NCBI GenBank assembly: GCA_001870995.2
Contig: MLAV02000010.1
Coordinates: 1 to 64,000, forward strand
DNA length: 64,000 nt
From: Chitinophaga sp. CB10
Lineage (GTDB): Bacteria; Bacteroidota; Bacteroidia; Chitinophagales; Chitinophagaceae
Direction of reading: 5' to 3'
The position numbers and the translations under genes are program-made. Numbering within the stretch: the first letter of the stretch is position 1; every line of letters starts with the position of its first letter. The notes under the pieces are model-generated. The model was not told the DNA's origin, searched no databases, and saw only the letters and a list, made by a program, of their open reading frames with translations. Shown piece by piece: positions 1 through 8,988 of the stretch.

Positions 1-15
1 CAAATTAAAACTGAA

Positions 16-50
16 CGGCTTGAGTCCAGTACAATACCGAACTCAAGCCG
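16..50 (-). terminator. Hairpin downstream of the 2-hydroxyacid dehydrogenase gene
   Basis: A 10-bp perfect stem (CGGCTTGAGT paired with ACTCAAGCCG) encloses a 15-nt loop. Read on the minus strand it is followed by a weak T-rich stretch. It lies just past the stop codon of the minus-strand gene ending at 107, so it is probably that gene's terminator. Confidence 0.5.
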
Positions 51-106
51 CTTAATCAAAAAAGCCGTCCAAACTTTTGGGTTCACTTCACAGGTTCCGG
101 CCTTTT

Positions 107-1102
107 TTATAAGGTAACCTGGTTCTCCGACGGTAATCCTTTTTCGAAGCAGGCGATATTATGCAGCGTTGTTTCCGCAATCTGCGTGAGCGCTTCATGC
201 GTAAAGAAGCCCTGGTGGGAGGTGATGACCACGTTGGGAAAGGTGATCAGCCGGGACCATACATCATCCTGGATGATGGCGCCGGAGAGGTCATGGAAAA
301 ACAAATGCTCTTCCTGTTCATACACGTCGATGGCGAGTGCGCCTATATGCCCGCTCTTCAGCGCGTCCACTACTGCCGGGGTATCAATCAGTCCACCCCG
401 GCTGGTGTTGAGCAGGAACACGCCCTGCTTCATTTTCGCAATCGTACCGGCATTGACCAGGTGTTGGGTTGCGGGGGTTAGGGGGCAGTGGAGAGATATA
501 ATATCTGCCTGTTCGAATACGGCATCGGCGGAGGCATACGATACGCCGGCTGCTTTAAGCCGGGGGTCTTCATGCATATCATATGCAATCACCCTGCAAC
601 CAAAGCCCAGCATTATGCGGCAGAATATGGCGCCGATGTTCCCGGTGCCAATTACCCCTACGGTTTTCCCGTAGAGATCGAACCCTTCCAGGCCGTTAAG
701 CGTAAAGTTATTATCACGGATACGGTTATACGCTTTGTATATTTTCCGGTTGAGGCCCAGCAGGAGGGCCACGGTATGCTCGGCCACGGCGTGGGGCGAG
801 TAAGCCGGTACGCGCACTACCGGCATTTGCAGGCTGGCGGCTGCTTTCAGGTCCACGTTGTTAAAGCCGGCAGCCCGCAGGGCAATGAGCCGGATGCCTT
901 TATCGTACAGTTGGCGGAGGATGGGCGCGTCCAGGCGATCGTTCACAAAGGCGCAGACTACGGTTTCCCCGGGTTTCACGAGGGCGGTGTTATCCGCATT
1001 GAGCGGGTATTCCAGGAAGCGGAGGTGGTACCCGTATTTTTCGTTGGCAGCGGTGAAGTACTTTACATCGTAGGGTTGTGCGCTGTAGAACAGGATATGC
1101 AT
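107..1102 (-). CDS. ldhA: D-lactate dehydrogenase family 2-hydroxyacid dehydrogenase
   Basis: Cytosolic NAD-dependent enzyme that likely reduces pyruvate to D-lactate. The protein is 331 residues, the usual length for fermentative D-LDH. The NAD-binding loop GTGNIG is at about residues 152-157. The catalytic Arg (NTSRGG, R235), Glu (VYEQEE, E264) and His (SHQGFF, H296) are in the expected order. The segment EHLFFHDLSG after the Glu is typical of LdhA-type enzymes rather than phosphoglycerate or formate dehydrogenases. It is the last gene of a minus-strand group and is separated from fumC by a strong hairpin, so it is probably transcribed alone. Substrate identity (lactate versus another 2-hydroxyacid) is inferred from family resemblance. 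Confidence 0.88.
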   Translation of the reverse strand: MHILFYSAQPYDVKYFTAANEKYGYHLRFLEYPLNADNTALVKPGETVVCAFVNDRLDAPILRQLYDKGIRLIALRAAGFNNVDLKAAASLQMPVVRVPAYSPHAVAEHTVALLLGLNRKIYKAYNRIRDNNFTLNGLEGFDLYGKTVGVIGTGNIGAIFCRIMLGFGCRVIAYDMHEDPRLKAAGVSYASADAVFEQADIISLHCPLTPATQHLVNAGTIAKMKQGVFLLNTSRGGLIDTPAVVDALKSGHIGALAIDVYEQEEHLFFHDLSGAIIQDDVWSRLITFPNVVITSHQGFFTHEALTQIAETTLHNIACFEKGLPSENQVTL

Positions 1103-1136
1103 GGCCGTTGGGATTGGTTAACAGCAATATACTAAA

Positions 1137-1170
1137 AGAACGGCGCTCCGGTGGACCGGAGCGCCGTTCT
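1137..1170 (-). terminator. Strong rho-independent terminator after fumC
   Basis: A perfect 16-bp stem with a 2-nt loop (arm AGAACGGCGCTCCGGT). On the minus strand it runs into a T-rich tail. It sits 20 bp beyond the fumC stop codon and isolates fumC from the downstream dehydrogenase gene. Confidence 0.85.
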
Positions 1171-1190
1171 GCAACAGATAAATTTATCTC

Positions 1191-2591
1191 TTATTTGATT
1201 TCGCCTACCATGTGTGCAGGCACTACCCACTCGTCGAATTCAGCAGGGGTTACATAACCCAGTTTCACTGCCATTTCTTTCAGTGTAGTACCTTCTTTGT
1301 GGGCTTTCTGCGCGATTTCAGCGGCTTTGTAGTAACCAATTTTGGTGTTGAGCGCTGTAACGAGCATGAGGGAGTTTTCCACGTGCTTTTTGATATTTGC
1401 TTCGATAGGTTCGATGCCTTCGGCGCATTTATCGTTGAAGCTTACGCAGCCGTCGCCGATGAGGCGTGCGGAGTGCAGGAAGTTATAGATCATCACCGGT
1501 TTGAACACGTTCAGCTCAAAGTGGCCGGTAGCGCCGCCGATGTTGATGGCCACATCGTTGCCCAGTACCTGTGCCGCGATCATGGTGAGCGCTTCGCACT
1601 GGGTTGGGTTCACTTTACCCGGCATGATGGAAGAACCTGGTTCATTGTCCGGGATGTGGATTTCGCCGATTCCAGCGCGCGGGCCGGAGCTCAGCATCCG
1701 GATGTCGTTCGCGATTTTCATCAGGCTTACGGCAACGGTTTTCAGGGCGCCATGCGCTTCCACGATAGCGTCGTGCGCGGCGAGGGCCTCGAATTTGTTT
1801 TCAGCGGTGATGAACGGCAGGCCGGTTAATGCGGCGATATTTTTAGCTACGTTTTCAGAGTAGCCTTTAGGCGTATTGATACCTGTACCTACGGCAGTAC
1901 CGCCCAGGGCGAGTTCGCTCAGGTGAGGCAGGGTATTGTTGATGGCTTTCAGCCCGTGATCCAGCTGGGATACATAGCCGCTGATTTCCTGGCCCAGGGT
2001 GAGCGGGGTAGCGTCCATGAAGTGGGTACGGCCGATTTTTACGATATGTTTGAAGGCTTCCGCTTTCTGGTGCAGGGTATCGCGGAGCTTTTTGATGCCC
2101 GGGATGGTGGTTTCCACGAGGATCTTGTAAGCGGCGATGTGCATCGCGGTAGGGAAGGTATCGTTGGAGGACTGTGATTTATTCACGTCATCGTTTGGAT
2201 GCAGGAATTTTTCTTTATCGGTCAGCTGGCCGCCGTGCAGCACGTGGCCGCGGTAGGCTACCACTTCGTTGACGTTCATATTGGACTGGGTACCGGAACC
2301 GGTTTGCCATACTACGAGCGGGAATTCGTTGTCCAGTTTACCTTCCAGGATTTCGTCGCAAACGCGGCCGATGAGGTCACTTTTTTCCTGTGACAGTACT
2401 CCTGCCTGGAAGTTGGTCATGGCTGCTGCTTTTTTCAGGTAAGCAAAAGCCTTGATTATTTCCTTAGGCATCTTGTTGATGTCCTGTGCAATTTTGAAAT
2501 TTTCAATGGAGCGCTGTGTCTGAGCGCCATAATAAGCATTTGCAGGCACTTTCACCTCGCCCATTGTGTCTTTCTCTATTCTGAATTCCAT
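1191..2591 (-). CDS. fumC: Fumarate hydratase class II
   Basis: TCA-cycle enzyme that interconverts fumarate and malate; iron-independent cytosolic homotetramer. The protein is 466 residues from the ATG at 2591, matching the family length of about 460-467. The superfamily signature GSSIMPGKVNP is intact, as are the substrate-binding stretch GSGTQSNMNVNE and the TxxGQE-type helix (PLTLGQEISGY). The reading frame stays open upstream of 2591, but that extension is unlike the family, so the ATG starting MEFRIEKD was chosen. A -7 box TACTTTTG lies about 20 bp upstream. The gene is followed by a 16-bp stem terminator. Confidence 0.95.
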   Translation of the reverse strand: MEFRIEKDTMGEVKVPANAYYGAQTQRSIENFKIAQDINKMPKEIIKAFAYLKKAAAMTNFQAGVLSQEKSDLIGRVCDEILEGKLDNEFPLVVWQTGSGTQSNMNVNEVVAYRGHVLHGGQLTDKEKFLHPNDDVNKSQSSNDTFPTAMHIAAYKILVETTIPGIKKLRDTLHQKAEAFKHIVKIGRTHFMDATPLTLGQEISGYVSQLDHGLKAINNTLPHLSELALGGTAVGTGINTPKGYSENVAKNIAALTGLPFITAENKFEALAAHDAIVEAHGALKTVAVSLMKIANDIRMLSSGPRAGIGEIHIPDNEPGSSIMPGKVNPTQCEALTMIAAQVLGNDVAINIGGATGHFELNVFKPVMIYNFLHSARLIGDGCVSFNDKCAEGIEPIEANIKKHVENSLMLVTALNTKIGYYKAAEIAQKAHKEGTTLKEMAVKLGYVTPAEFDEWVVPAHMVGEIK

Positions 2592-2611
2592 AGCGTAAAC
2601 TTTTAAGGCTA

Positions 2612-2619
2612 CAAAAGTA
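2612..2619 (-). promoter_or_regulatory. -7 promoter box of fumC
   Basis: On the minus strand this reads TACTTTTG, matching the Bacteroidota -7 consensus TAnnTTTG, 20 bp before the chosen fumC start. It supports that start over the longer open frame. No clear -33 element was seen. Confidence 0.5.
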
Positions 2620-2631
2620 GCTATTTCAGGA

Positions 2632-3408
2632 TTATTCGCCTTTGAAATTCGGACGTCTTTTCTCCACAAAGGCGCTGGCCCCTTCCTGGAGGTCTTTGGT
2701 GGCGAAGCAGGCCGCAAACTCCTTCACTTCGGTTTCAAACCCGTCCACATCCTTATCCAGTGCGGCATTGGCGCATTTTACGACCCGGGCAACGGCCAGC
2801 GGGGCTTTGGCGTGGATCTTTTCCAGCAGGCTTTTGGCTTTGGGCAGCAGTTCCGCCAGCGGGGTTACGTGGTTGACCAGCCCCCATTGCAGGGCTTCGG
2901 CGGCGTCGATCATATCGCCGGTCATCATCAGTTCTATGGCTTTTCCTTTGCCGATGAGCTGCGTCAGACGCTGGGTACCGCCATAGCCGGGGATCAGGCC
3001 CAGGTTGACCTCCGGCTGGCCAAAGCGGGCATTTTCGCTGGCGAGGCGGAAGTGGCAGGCCATGGCCAGCTCGCATCCGCCGCCGAGGGCGAAGCCGTTT
3101 ACTGCGGCGATGATGGGCTTGGGACTATTTTCTATCCTGTGGAAGATGACATGGCCTTTTTTAGCCAGTTCTTCACCCTCTTTAGGCGATAATTTGAGAA
3201 ATTCGGATATATCGGCGCCGGCCACGAAGGCTTTTTCGCCTGCACCGGTGATGATGGCGCTTTTGATGGCAGCGTTGCTATATACCTCGTCTATAGCCAG
3301 TGCCAGCTCAGCCATCACCGTCTGGTTCAGTGCATTCATTTTGTCCGGGCGGTTGATGGTAATAATAAGTGTACTATTCTCCAGTTGTGTGCTTATAGTT
3401 TGATACAT
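2632..3408 (-). CDS. Enoyl-CoA hydratase/isomerase family protein
   Basis: Crotonase-fold enzyme, 258 residues, probably hydrating short-chain 2-enoyl-CoA in fatty-acid or amino-acid degradation. The two oxyanion-hole regions are visible (AFVAGADISEF and ALGGGCELAMA), the Glu in GGGCE corresponds to one catalytic glutamate, and the NLGLIPGYGGTQRL stretch is typical of true hydratases. The ATG at 3408 (MYQTIS) is preferred over an in-frame TTG eight codons upstream because it begins where the fold normally begins. It lies 40 bp upstream of fumC on the same strand; the fumC promoter box falls in that gap, so cotranscription is possible but not required. Exact substrate is not determinable. Confidence 0.9.
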   Translation of the reverse strand: MYQTISTQLENSTLIITINRPDKMNALNQTVMAELALAIDEVYSNAAIKSAIITGAGEKAFVAGADISEFLKLSPKEGEELAKKGHVIFHRIENSPKPIIAAVNGFALGGGCELAMACHFRLASENARFGQPEVNLGLIPGYGGTQRLTQLIGKGKAIELMMTGDMIDAAEALQWGLVNHVTPLAELLPKAKSLLEKIHAKAPLAVARVVKCANAALDKDVDGFETEVKEFAACFATKDLQEGASAFVEKRRPNFKGE

Positions 3409-3473
3409 GAACCGTAGTTTTAGTGTATTCAATATTAAGCAATTTGTTTGATCCGCCCTGAACCGGATTTTTC

Positions 3474-4316
3474 CTAGTATTCGATTTCCATCTTGGCATT
3501 GCCGCTCTTAAAGCGCACGTAGTTGCTTTTTTTGTGGGCATGTTTGTAGAGATGTGTATTGAAGCTGTAGCTGAGGGTCACGAAAAGTAGCTTGGCATCG
3601 AGGTTTTGATACGGCTTAACGTTGTTGCCGGTAAGCTTATCCTTCATGGTAAAATCCTGATTGAAGAAGTTCTGCGGATAGTACTGTACTTTCAGCCCGA
3701 AGCCTGGAGCGAAGCGCATACCGGCGAAAACGGAAGGCATCAGGAGCGGTGTACGGTCGGAGAACCATTCGTTGAATTTATCCACTTTATCGCCGTTTTC
3801 GAAGCGTTTTTCCTTGTAGTTGAAGGCCAGGTCGCACTCAGCGCCGGCGAAGAAGAACCAGGTGCCGCGGTGAACGTCCCCTACTTTGAAGCCCAGGGGC
3901 ACGCCGAGGGTGTACACGCGCTGTTTCAGCTTCAGGCCATCTGCCGGTTTGGTGATGATACCGATATTTTTGATGTTGAGGCCGGAGAAGATCCCGAAGT
4001 TACGGCCAAAATCCTTGTTCACATTGGTTCCAACGTTGAAGAAGAAGGTAAAGCGCGGCACCATGGGTACGTGGGCGCCATTATCCTTTACCTGTGCAAA
4101 CGACAGCAGGGCTCCATCGCCGCCGTTGGTTCTGTAGATGCCGGTACGGGATTTAGGGTATCTACCGAAGATAATACTGAAAATCGCTTCTTTTTTTGAA
4201 TCAGTCGTGTCTACAGCGGATTTACTTACAGTGGCAGAATCGGATTCCTGGGCAAAAGCCGGGCTGATGGCTGCAATCAGCAGCAAAACAAATAGCGTGA
4301 TAGATTTAGAGCTCAT
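3474..4316 (-). CDS. Exported protein of unknown function, probable outer-membrane beta-barrel
   Basis: The protein has 280 residues and begins with a clear Sec signal peptide (MSSKSITLFVLLLIAAISPAF, cleavage likely after AFA-Q). The mature part alternates aromatic and polar residues in short strands (for example RFTFFFNVGTNVN, KVQYYPQNFF, LLFVTLSYSF), typical of small outer-membrane barrels in this phylum. Unusually for such proteins the last strand is followed by a charged tail ending in MEIEY. No family can be named with confidence. It stands alone between the B12-binding gene and the hydratase, all on the minus strand. Confidence 0.6.
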   Translation of the reverse strand: MSSKSITLFVLLLIAAISPAFAQESDSATVSKSAVDTTDSKKEAIFSIIFGRYPKSRTGIYRTNGGDGALLSFAQVKDNGAHVPMVPRFTFFFNVGTNVNKDFGRNFGIFSGLNIKNIGIITKPADGLKLKQRVYTLGVPLGFKVGDVHRGTWFFFAGAECDLAFNYKEKRFENGDKVDKFNEWFSDRTPLLMPSVFAGMRFAPGFGLKVQYYPQNFFNQDFTMKDKLTGNNVKPYQNLDAKLLFVTLSYSFNTHLYKHAHKKSNYVRFKSGNAKMEIEY

Positions 4317-4406
4317 AAAATGGCGGTTGTTATATTAGGTAATTGGATGATTTCTACCCAAAAGACGACCCACCAATTGAAAAGTTACGGCTACAAGATA
4401 AAAATA

Positions 4407-4826
4407 TTAGAAATTTCTGTGAGATGCCACCCAATCGCCGATATAAGCGGCAATGTCCTGGGTACTGGTACCTGGCGGGAACAGCGCACCGACGCCCATT
4501 TCCTGTAATGCTTTCATATCTGCTTCGGGAATAATACCGCCGCCTGTCAGCAGTACATCGTTCATATTATTTTCTTTCATCAGGGCTATCAGACGTGGAA
4601 AAACGGTCATATGGGCGCCTGAGAGGATACTCACCCCAATGGCGTCCACATCTTCCTGGAGGGCTGCATTTACCACCATTTCGGGGGTCTGGCGGAGGCC
4701 AGTGTAAATAACTTCCATACCGGCGTCCCTGAGGGCCGCCGCAATTACTTTCGCGCCCCTGTCATGGCCATCAAGGCCCACTTTGGCTACCAATACACGC
4801 ACGGGACGATTCAACGGGTTGACCAT
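4407..4826 (-). CDS. Standalone cobalamin-binding domain protein (methylmalonyl-CoA mutase C-terminal type)
   Basis: At 139 residues this is only the B12-binding half of a mutase. The cobalamin motif DxHxxG is present as DGHDRG (His21 would be the lower axial ligand), with the second motif GVSILSGAH and the third LLTGGGI, which line the nucleotide tail. No mutase catalytic subunit is encoded nearby, so its partner lies elsewhere or it serves as an independent B12 carrier subunit, as in acyl-CoA mutases with separate small subunits. It is divergent from glnS with about 80 bp between them. Confidence 0.85.
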   Translation of the reverse strand: MVNPLNRPVRVLVAKVGLDGHDRGAKVIAAALRDAGMEVIYTGLRQTPEMVVNAALQEDVDAIGVSILSGAHMTVFPRLIALMKENNMNDVLLTGGGIIPEADMKALQEMGVGALFPPGTSTQDIAAYIGDWVASHRNF

Positions 4827-4878
4827 ACCTATTATCGATTAAGTTCCTAAAGGTAAGGAAAACCTTCCCACTATTCCT

Positions 4879-4886
4879 TACATTTG
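4879..4886 (+). promoter_or_regulatory. -7 promoter box of glnS
   Basis: TACATTTG matches the Bacteroidota TAnnTTTG box and lies 20 bp before the glnS ATG, giving a short 5' leader. Confidence 0.55.
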
Positions 4887-4906
4887 CAGACACATTTATA
4901 TACATT

Positions 4907-6580
4907 ATGAGCGAAGAAAGGTCACTCAATTTCATAGAACAAATCGTAGAAGAAGATCTGGCCAACGGATCAACAGGAGGACGCGTACTCACACGCTTCC
5001 CGCCGGAACCGAACGGCTACCTGCATATAGGTCATGCCAAGTCCATCGTATTGAACTTCGGCCTGGCACAAAAATACAATGGCGCTACCAACCTCCGTTT
5101 TGATGACACCAACCCGGTTACGGAAGATACCGAATACGTGGATTCCATCCGGGAGGACATCAAATGGCTGGGCTTTACCTGGGAAAAAGAACTCTATGCC
5201 TCCGATTACTTTGAGCAGCTGTACGAATTTGCCGTGAAGCTGATCAAAAAAGGCCTGGCATATGTGGAAGACGCTACGGCCGAGGAAATTGCCGCCATGA
5301 AAGGCACCCCTACCACCCCGGGCGTAAACAGCCCCTGCAGAAGCCGCTCCGTGGAGGAAAACCTCGACCTGTTTGAGCGTATGCGTAAAGGTGAGTTCAA
5401 AGACGGGGAAAAAACCCTCCGTGCTAAAATAGATATGGCTTCGCCCAACATGCACATGCGCGACCCGCTGATGTACCGCATCAAGCACGCGCATCACCAC
5501 CGTACCGGCGATAAATGGTGCATTTACCCGATGTACGACTTTGCGCATGGCCAGAGTGACAGCATTGAGAATATTACCCACTCCATCTGTACCCTGGAGT
5601 TCATTCCTCACCGCCCGCTGTACGACTGGTTTATCAAGGAGCTGGACATCTACCCCAGCCACCAGTACGAATTTGCGCGCCTGAACCTGAACTACACGGT
5701 GATGAGCAAACGTAAGCTCAAACAACTGGTGGAGGAAAAACACGTGGCCGGCTGGGACGACCCCCGTATGCCTACGATCAGTGGCTTGCGCCGCCGCGGC
5801 TACACAGCCGCCAGCATCCGCAACCTCTGCGAGCGGGTGGGCGTGCAGAAACGGGATAACGTGATTGAATACAGCCTGCTGGAGTTCTGCATCCGCGAGG
5901 AGCTGAACAAAACCGCCAACCGCGCCATGGCTGTGCTGGACCCTGTGAAACTGGTGATCACCAACTACCCGGAAGGACAAGTGGAAGAGCTGGAAGCAGA
6001 GAACAACCCGGAAGATCCCAACAGCGGTAGCCGCAAGCTGCCGTTCAGCAATACGCTTTACATCGAGCGGGAAGACTTCATGGAGAACCCTCCGAAAAAA
6101 TACTTCCGCCTCGGCCCTGGCATGATGGTGCGCCTGAAAAACGCCTATATCATTAAAGGGGAAGGTGTGGAGAAAGATGCGGATGGCAACATCACTACCA
6201 TCTATGCGACTTATCTGCCGGAAAGCAAGAGCGGTGGCGACTCATCCGGGCTTACCGTAAAAGGCACCATCCACTGGGTGAGCGCAGCGCATGCAGTAGC
6301 CGCCGAAGTACGGTTGTACGACCGCCTGTTTACTGTAGAAAATCCGGGCGCTGAGGAAGGCGACTTCAAATCCTTCATCAACAAGGACTCCCTGCAGGTG
6401 ATTGAAAACGCGTACGTGGAACCGGGCTTGTTGCAGGCTAAACCGGGCGACAGGTTTCAGTTTATGCGTAAGGGTTATTTCAGCGTTGACCCGGACTCTA
6501 CCCCTGGGAAGCCAGTGTTTAACCGGACCGTGACCCTGAAAGATGCCTGGGCTAAGGAGTCCGCTAAAGCGGCGAAATAG
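4907..6580 (+). CDS. glnS: Glutaminyl-tRNA synthetase
   Basis: Cytosolic class I aminoacyl-tRNA synthetase charging tRNA-Gln; 557 residues, normal for bacterial GlnRS. The HIGH motif is at residues 40-43 in PNGYLHIGHAKS. The KMSKS counterpart is VMSKRK near residue 266, the GlnRS form. The GlnRS signature RFDDTNP follows the HIGH region, and the C-terminal beta-barrel anticodon-binding domain is present (for example FNRTVTLKDAW at the end). It converges with gltX, and both share a bidirectional terminator. Having both GlnRS and GluRS implies direct charging of tRNA-Gln rather than the amidotransferase route. Confidence 0.97.
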   Translation: MSEERSLNFIEQIVEEDLANGSTGGRVLTRFPPEPNGYLHIGHAKSIVLNFGLAQKYNGATNLRFDDTNPVTEDTEYVDSIREDIKWLGFTWEKELYASDYFEQLYEFAVKLIKKGLAYVEDATAEEIAAMKGTPTTPGVNSPCRSRSVEENLDLFERMRKGEFKDGEKTLRAKIDMASPNMHMRDPLMYRIKHAHHHRTGDKWCIYPMYDFAHGQSDSIENITHSICTLEFIPHRPLYDWFIKELDIYPSHQYEFARLNLNYTVMSKRKLKQLVEEKHVAGWDDPRMPTISGLRRRGYTAASIRNLCERVGVQKRDNVIEYSLLEFCIREELNKTANRAMAVLDPVKLVITNYPEGQVEELEAENNPEDPNSGSRKLPFSNTLYIEREDFMENPPKKYFRLGPGMMVRLKNAYIIKGEGVEKDADGNITTIYATYLPESKSGGDSSGLTVKGTIHWVSAAHAVAAEVRLYDRLFTVENPGAEEGDFKSFINKDSLQVIENAYVEPGLLQAKPGDRFQFMRKGYFSVDPDSTPGKPVFNRTVTLKDAWAKESAKAAK

Positions 6581-6601
6581 TAAATTTTCTCCCTAAAAAT
6601 A

Positions 6602-6639
6602 AAAAAAATGGTGCCACCGGACGGTGACACCATTTTTTT
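6602..6639. terminator. Bidirectional terminator between glnS and gltX
   Basis: An A-tract, the stem ATGGTG...CACCAT with an inner CACC/GGTG stem, then a T-tract. The structure is symmetrical, so it can terminate both convergent genes. Confidence 0.85.
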
Positions 6640-6665
6640 ATGTACAAATTTAAAAATGCGTGTGA

Positions 6666-8225
6666 TTAAGACTGGCTGGCCGCTTCCACCGCTTTTTTGT
6701 AAACATCCACGCCAATGGCTATACGCTTTTGGGTTTCAGTAACGCCGAGCGTGGCAGCGATGTCAAACACCGGAGGGCCGAACTTGCCGCCGGTGAGCAT
6801 GATGCGGAAAGGCAGTTGCAGCTCGCCTACCTTGATGCCCATTTCCGTAGCCAGTTCCTTGAAGCTGGCTTCCAGGTCAGCCGCAGAAGGCTGCTTAGGC
6901 AGCTTATCCAGCTTAGGCAGCCAGGTGGTGAAGAACTTTTCCTTGTCGGCGTTCCACTTTGGCGCAACGGCGCCGGTATCGTGTGTGGAAGGCCGCTGGA
7001 AGAAGAAGAAGCTGTGGTCCCAGAATTCGGACAGCACGTAGAGGCGCTCTTTTACGAGGCCGGCTACGGTAGCGATAAAACCGAGGTCCGCATGAACGTC
7101 CTTTTCTGCCAGCATAGGCTGCAGGAGGGTGGCCAGGCTTTGGTTATCCTTATGATGAATGTACTGGTGGTTGAACCATTTGGCTTTTTCGAAGTCGAAT
7201 TTAGCGCCTGATTTATGCACACGGTCCATGGAGAATTTCTCTATCAGCTCTTCCATGGAGAAGATTTCCTGTTCGGTACCATCGTTCCAGCCGAGCATTA
7301 CCAGCATGTTGATAAATGCTTCCGGCAGGAAGCCCAGTTCGCGGAAGCCTTTGGTGAGTTCCTGCGTTTTGGGATCTTTCCAGTTCATGGCATACACGGG
7401 GAAGCCGAGGCGGTCCCCATCGCGCTTGCTGAGCTTACCATTGCCATCCGGCTTGAGGATCAGCGGCAGGTGCGCCCATTCCGGCATCTCTGATTCCCAG
7501 CCCAGGTATTTCCAGAGGAGGATATGCACGGGAGCGGAAGGCAACCATTCTTCCCCGCGGAAGGCGTGGGTAATTTTCATGAGGTAGTCATCCACTACCA
7601 CGGCGAGGTGGTAGGTAGGCATACCGTCTGCTTTCAGGAGTACTTTATCATCTACGAGGCCGGTGTTGAAGCTTACTTCTCCCCGGATCATATCGTTGAA
7701 GACGAGCGTTTCATTTTCCGGCATTTTGATGCGGATCACATGCGGCGTTTGCGCGTCCAGCAGTGCTTTCAGCTCCGCGTCCGTCATATTGAGGGAGTTC
7801 CTCATTTTGGAGCGGGTCCTGTGATCGTACTGTGGAGAAGGATTTTCCGGAGATTTATATTTCTCGCGGAAGGCATCCAGTTCTTCCGGGGTATCAAAAG
7901 CGTAGTAGGCGTGACCTGCAGCCACCAGCTGTTCAGCGTACTGGCGGTATAATGCTTTACGTTCGCTCTGGCGGTAAGGCTCGTACGGACCGCCTTTTTC
8001 AGGGCTTTCGTCCGGCTCGAGGCCGCACCAGCGAAGGCATTCATTGATGTATTCCTCCGCACCAGGCACATAACGGGTCTGGTCTGTATCTTCGATACGC
8101 AGCACAAATTCTCCTTTGTGATGCTTTGCAAATAAGTAGTTGAACAATACGGTGCGCACACCGCCGAGGTGTAAGCCACCAGTGGGACTGGGCGCAAAAC
8201 GCACTCTTACTTTCCTGTTATTCAT
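6666..8225 (-). CDS. gltX: Glutamyl-tRNA synthetase
   Basis: Class I aminoacyl-tRNA synthetase for tRNA-Glu. From the ATG at 8225 the protein is 519 residues, starting MNNRKVRVRFAPSPTG; a TTG three codons upstream is in frame but less likely. The HIGH counterpart is GLHLGG near residue 20, and the KMSKS counterpart is KLSKRDG in the middle of the protein. The RIEDTD motif, which contacts glutamate, is also present. The -7 box at 8232-8239 is so close to the ATG that the transcript would have almost no leader. It converges with glnS. Confidence 0.96.
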   Translation of the reverse strand: MNNRKVRVRFAPSPTGGLHLGGVRTVLFNYLFAKHHKGEFVLRIEDTDQTRYVPGAEEYINECLRWCGLEPDESPEKGGPYEPYRQSERKALYRQYAEQLVAAGHAYYAFDTPEELDAFREKYKSPENPSPQYDHRTRSKMRNSLNMTDAELKALLDAQTPHVIRIKMPENETLVFNDMIRGEVSFNTGLVDDKVLLKADGMPTYHLAVVVDDYLMKITHAFRGEEWLPSAPVHILLWKYLGWESEMPEWAHLPLILKPDGNGKLSKRDGDRLGFPVYAMNWKDPKTQELTKGFRELGFLPEAFINMLVMLGWNDGTEQEIFSMEELIEKFSMDRVHKSGAKFDFEKAKWFNHQYIHHKDNQSLATLLQPMLAEKDVHADLGFIATVAGLVKERLYVLSEFWDHSFFFFQRPSTHDTGAVAPKWNADKEKFFTTWLPKLDKLPKQPSAADLEASFKELATEMGIKVGELQLPFRIMLTGGKFGPPVFDIAATLGVTETQKRIAIGVDVYKKAVEAASQS

Positions 8226-8231
8226 AATCGA

Positions 8232-8239
8232 CAAAGTTA
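8232..8239 (-). promoter_or_regulatory. -7 promoter box almost abutting the gltX start
   Basis: On the minus strand this reads TAACTTTG, a perfect TAnnTTTG match, ending only 6 bp before the gltX ATG. If used, transcription would start at or next to the start codon (leaderless or near-leaderless mRNA). Confidence 0.45.
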
Positions 8240-8360
8240 AGGGTTTAGGCTATGGCTTCCAGCATTAATCCCGGCCGGATTAAAATTTTTTAATCCTGCG
8301 GAGGAGAAATAGGACATTAAGTATATTGCAGCGGGTAGCGTGTTAAAAGCTGCCGGATCC

Positions 8361-8981
8361 ATGTTCTATCTGACAAAAACACCCGCTATACTGAAGGCCG
8401 TCTACAGCAGTTGTATCTGGAATATGCCTGCCGGCACCAACGCCGTTTATCTCACTTTCGATGACGGCCCTCACCCCGAAGCAACGCCCTTTGTACTGGA
8501 CCAGCTGAAGAAGTATGATGCCAAAGCTACTTTCTTCTGCATCGGCAAAAATGTAATTGAGCAACCGGCTATTTACCAGCGTATCCTGGAAGAAGGGCAT
8601 TCCGTGGGCAACCACACCCACAACCACCTCAACGGCTGGAAAACCGGCACGGATAAATATATCGAAAATGTACTGCTTGCCCGCGAATATATCCAGAGCA
8701 GCCTGTTTCGGCCGCCATATGGAAGGATAACACCTTTCCAGATCAGGATGTTGAAGAAGCAGATACCCGGCGCTAAAATCATCATGTGGGACATTCTCAG
8801 CGGGGATTTTGACCTGGACATCAACGGAGAAGCCTGTGTGCAGAACGTGGTATTCAAGCTAAAACCCGGCTCCATAGTGGTGTTTCACGACAGTACCAAA
8901 GCCTGGGACCGTATGAGTTATGCCTTACCGCGGGTACTGGAATTTTGTAAAAAACGGCAGTACGAGCTGCGGGCTTTGTAA
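8361..8981 (+). CDS. Polysaccharide deacetylase (NodB-homology domain)
   Basis: A compact NodB-fold protein of 206 residues that probably removes acetyl groups from a polysaccharide such as peptidoglycan or chitin-like glycan. The metal-binding set is visible: LTFDDGPHP (catalytic and metal Asp) and GNHTHNH (metal histidines). The groove motif RPPYG and the late motif VVFHDS are also present. The ATG at 8361 is preferred; a GTG seven codons upstream is also in frame. There is no convincing signal peptide, although the N-terminus MFYLTKTPAILKAVYS is mildly hydrophobic, so location is uncertain. It is divergent from gltX. Confidence 0.88.
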   Translation: MFYLTKTPAILKAVYSSCIWNMPAGTNAVYLTFDDGPHPEATPFVLDQLKKYDAKATFFCIGKNVIEQPAIYQRILEEGHSVGNHTHNHLNGWKTGTDKYIENVLLAREYIQSSLFRPPYGRITPFQIRMLKKQIPGAKIIMWDILSGDFDLDINGEACVQNVVFKLKPGSIVVFHDSTKAWDRMSYALPRVLEFCKKRQYELRAL

Positions 8982-8988
8982 AATAACG

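Noticed and set aside
2592..2717. 42-residue N-terminal extension of fumarase
   Set aside because: It overlaps the enoyl-CoA hydratase 3' end and has no family resemblance; the ATG at 2591 with a nearby -7 box is preferred.
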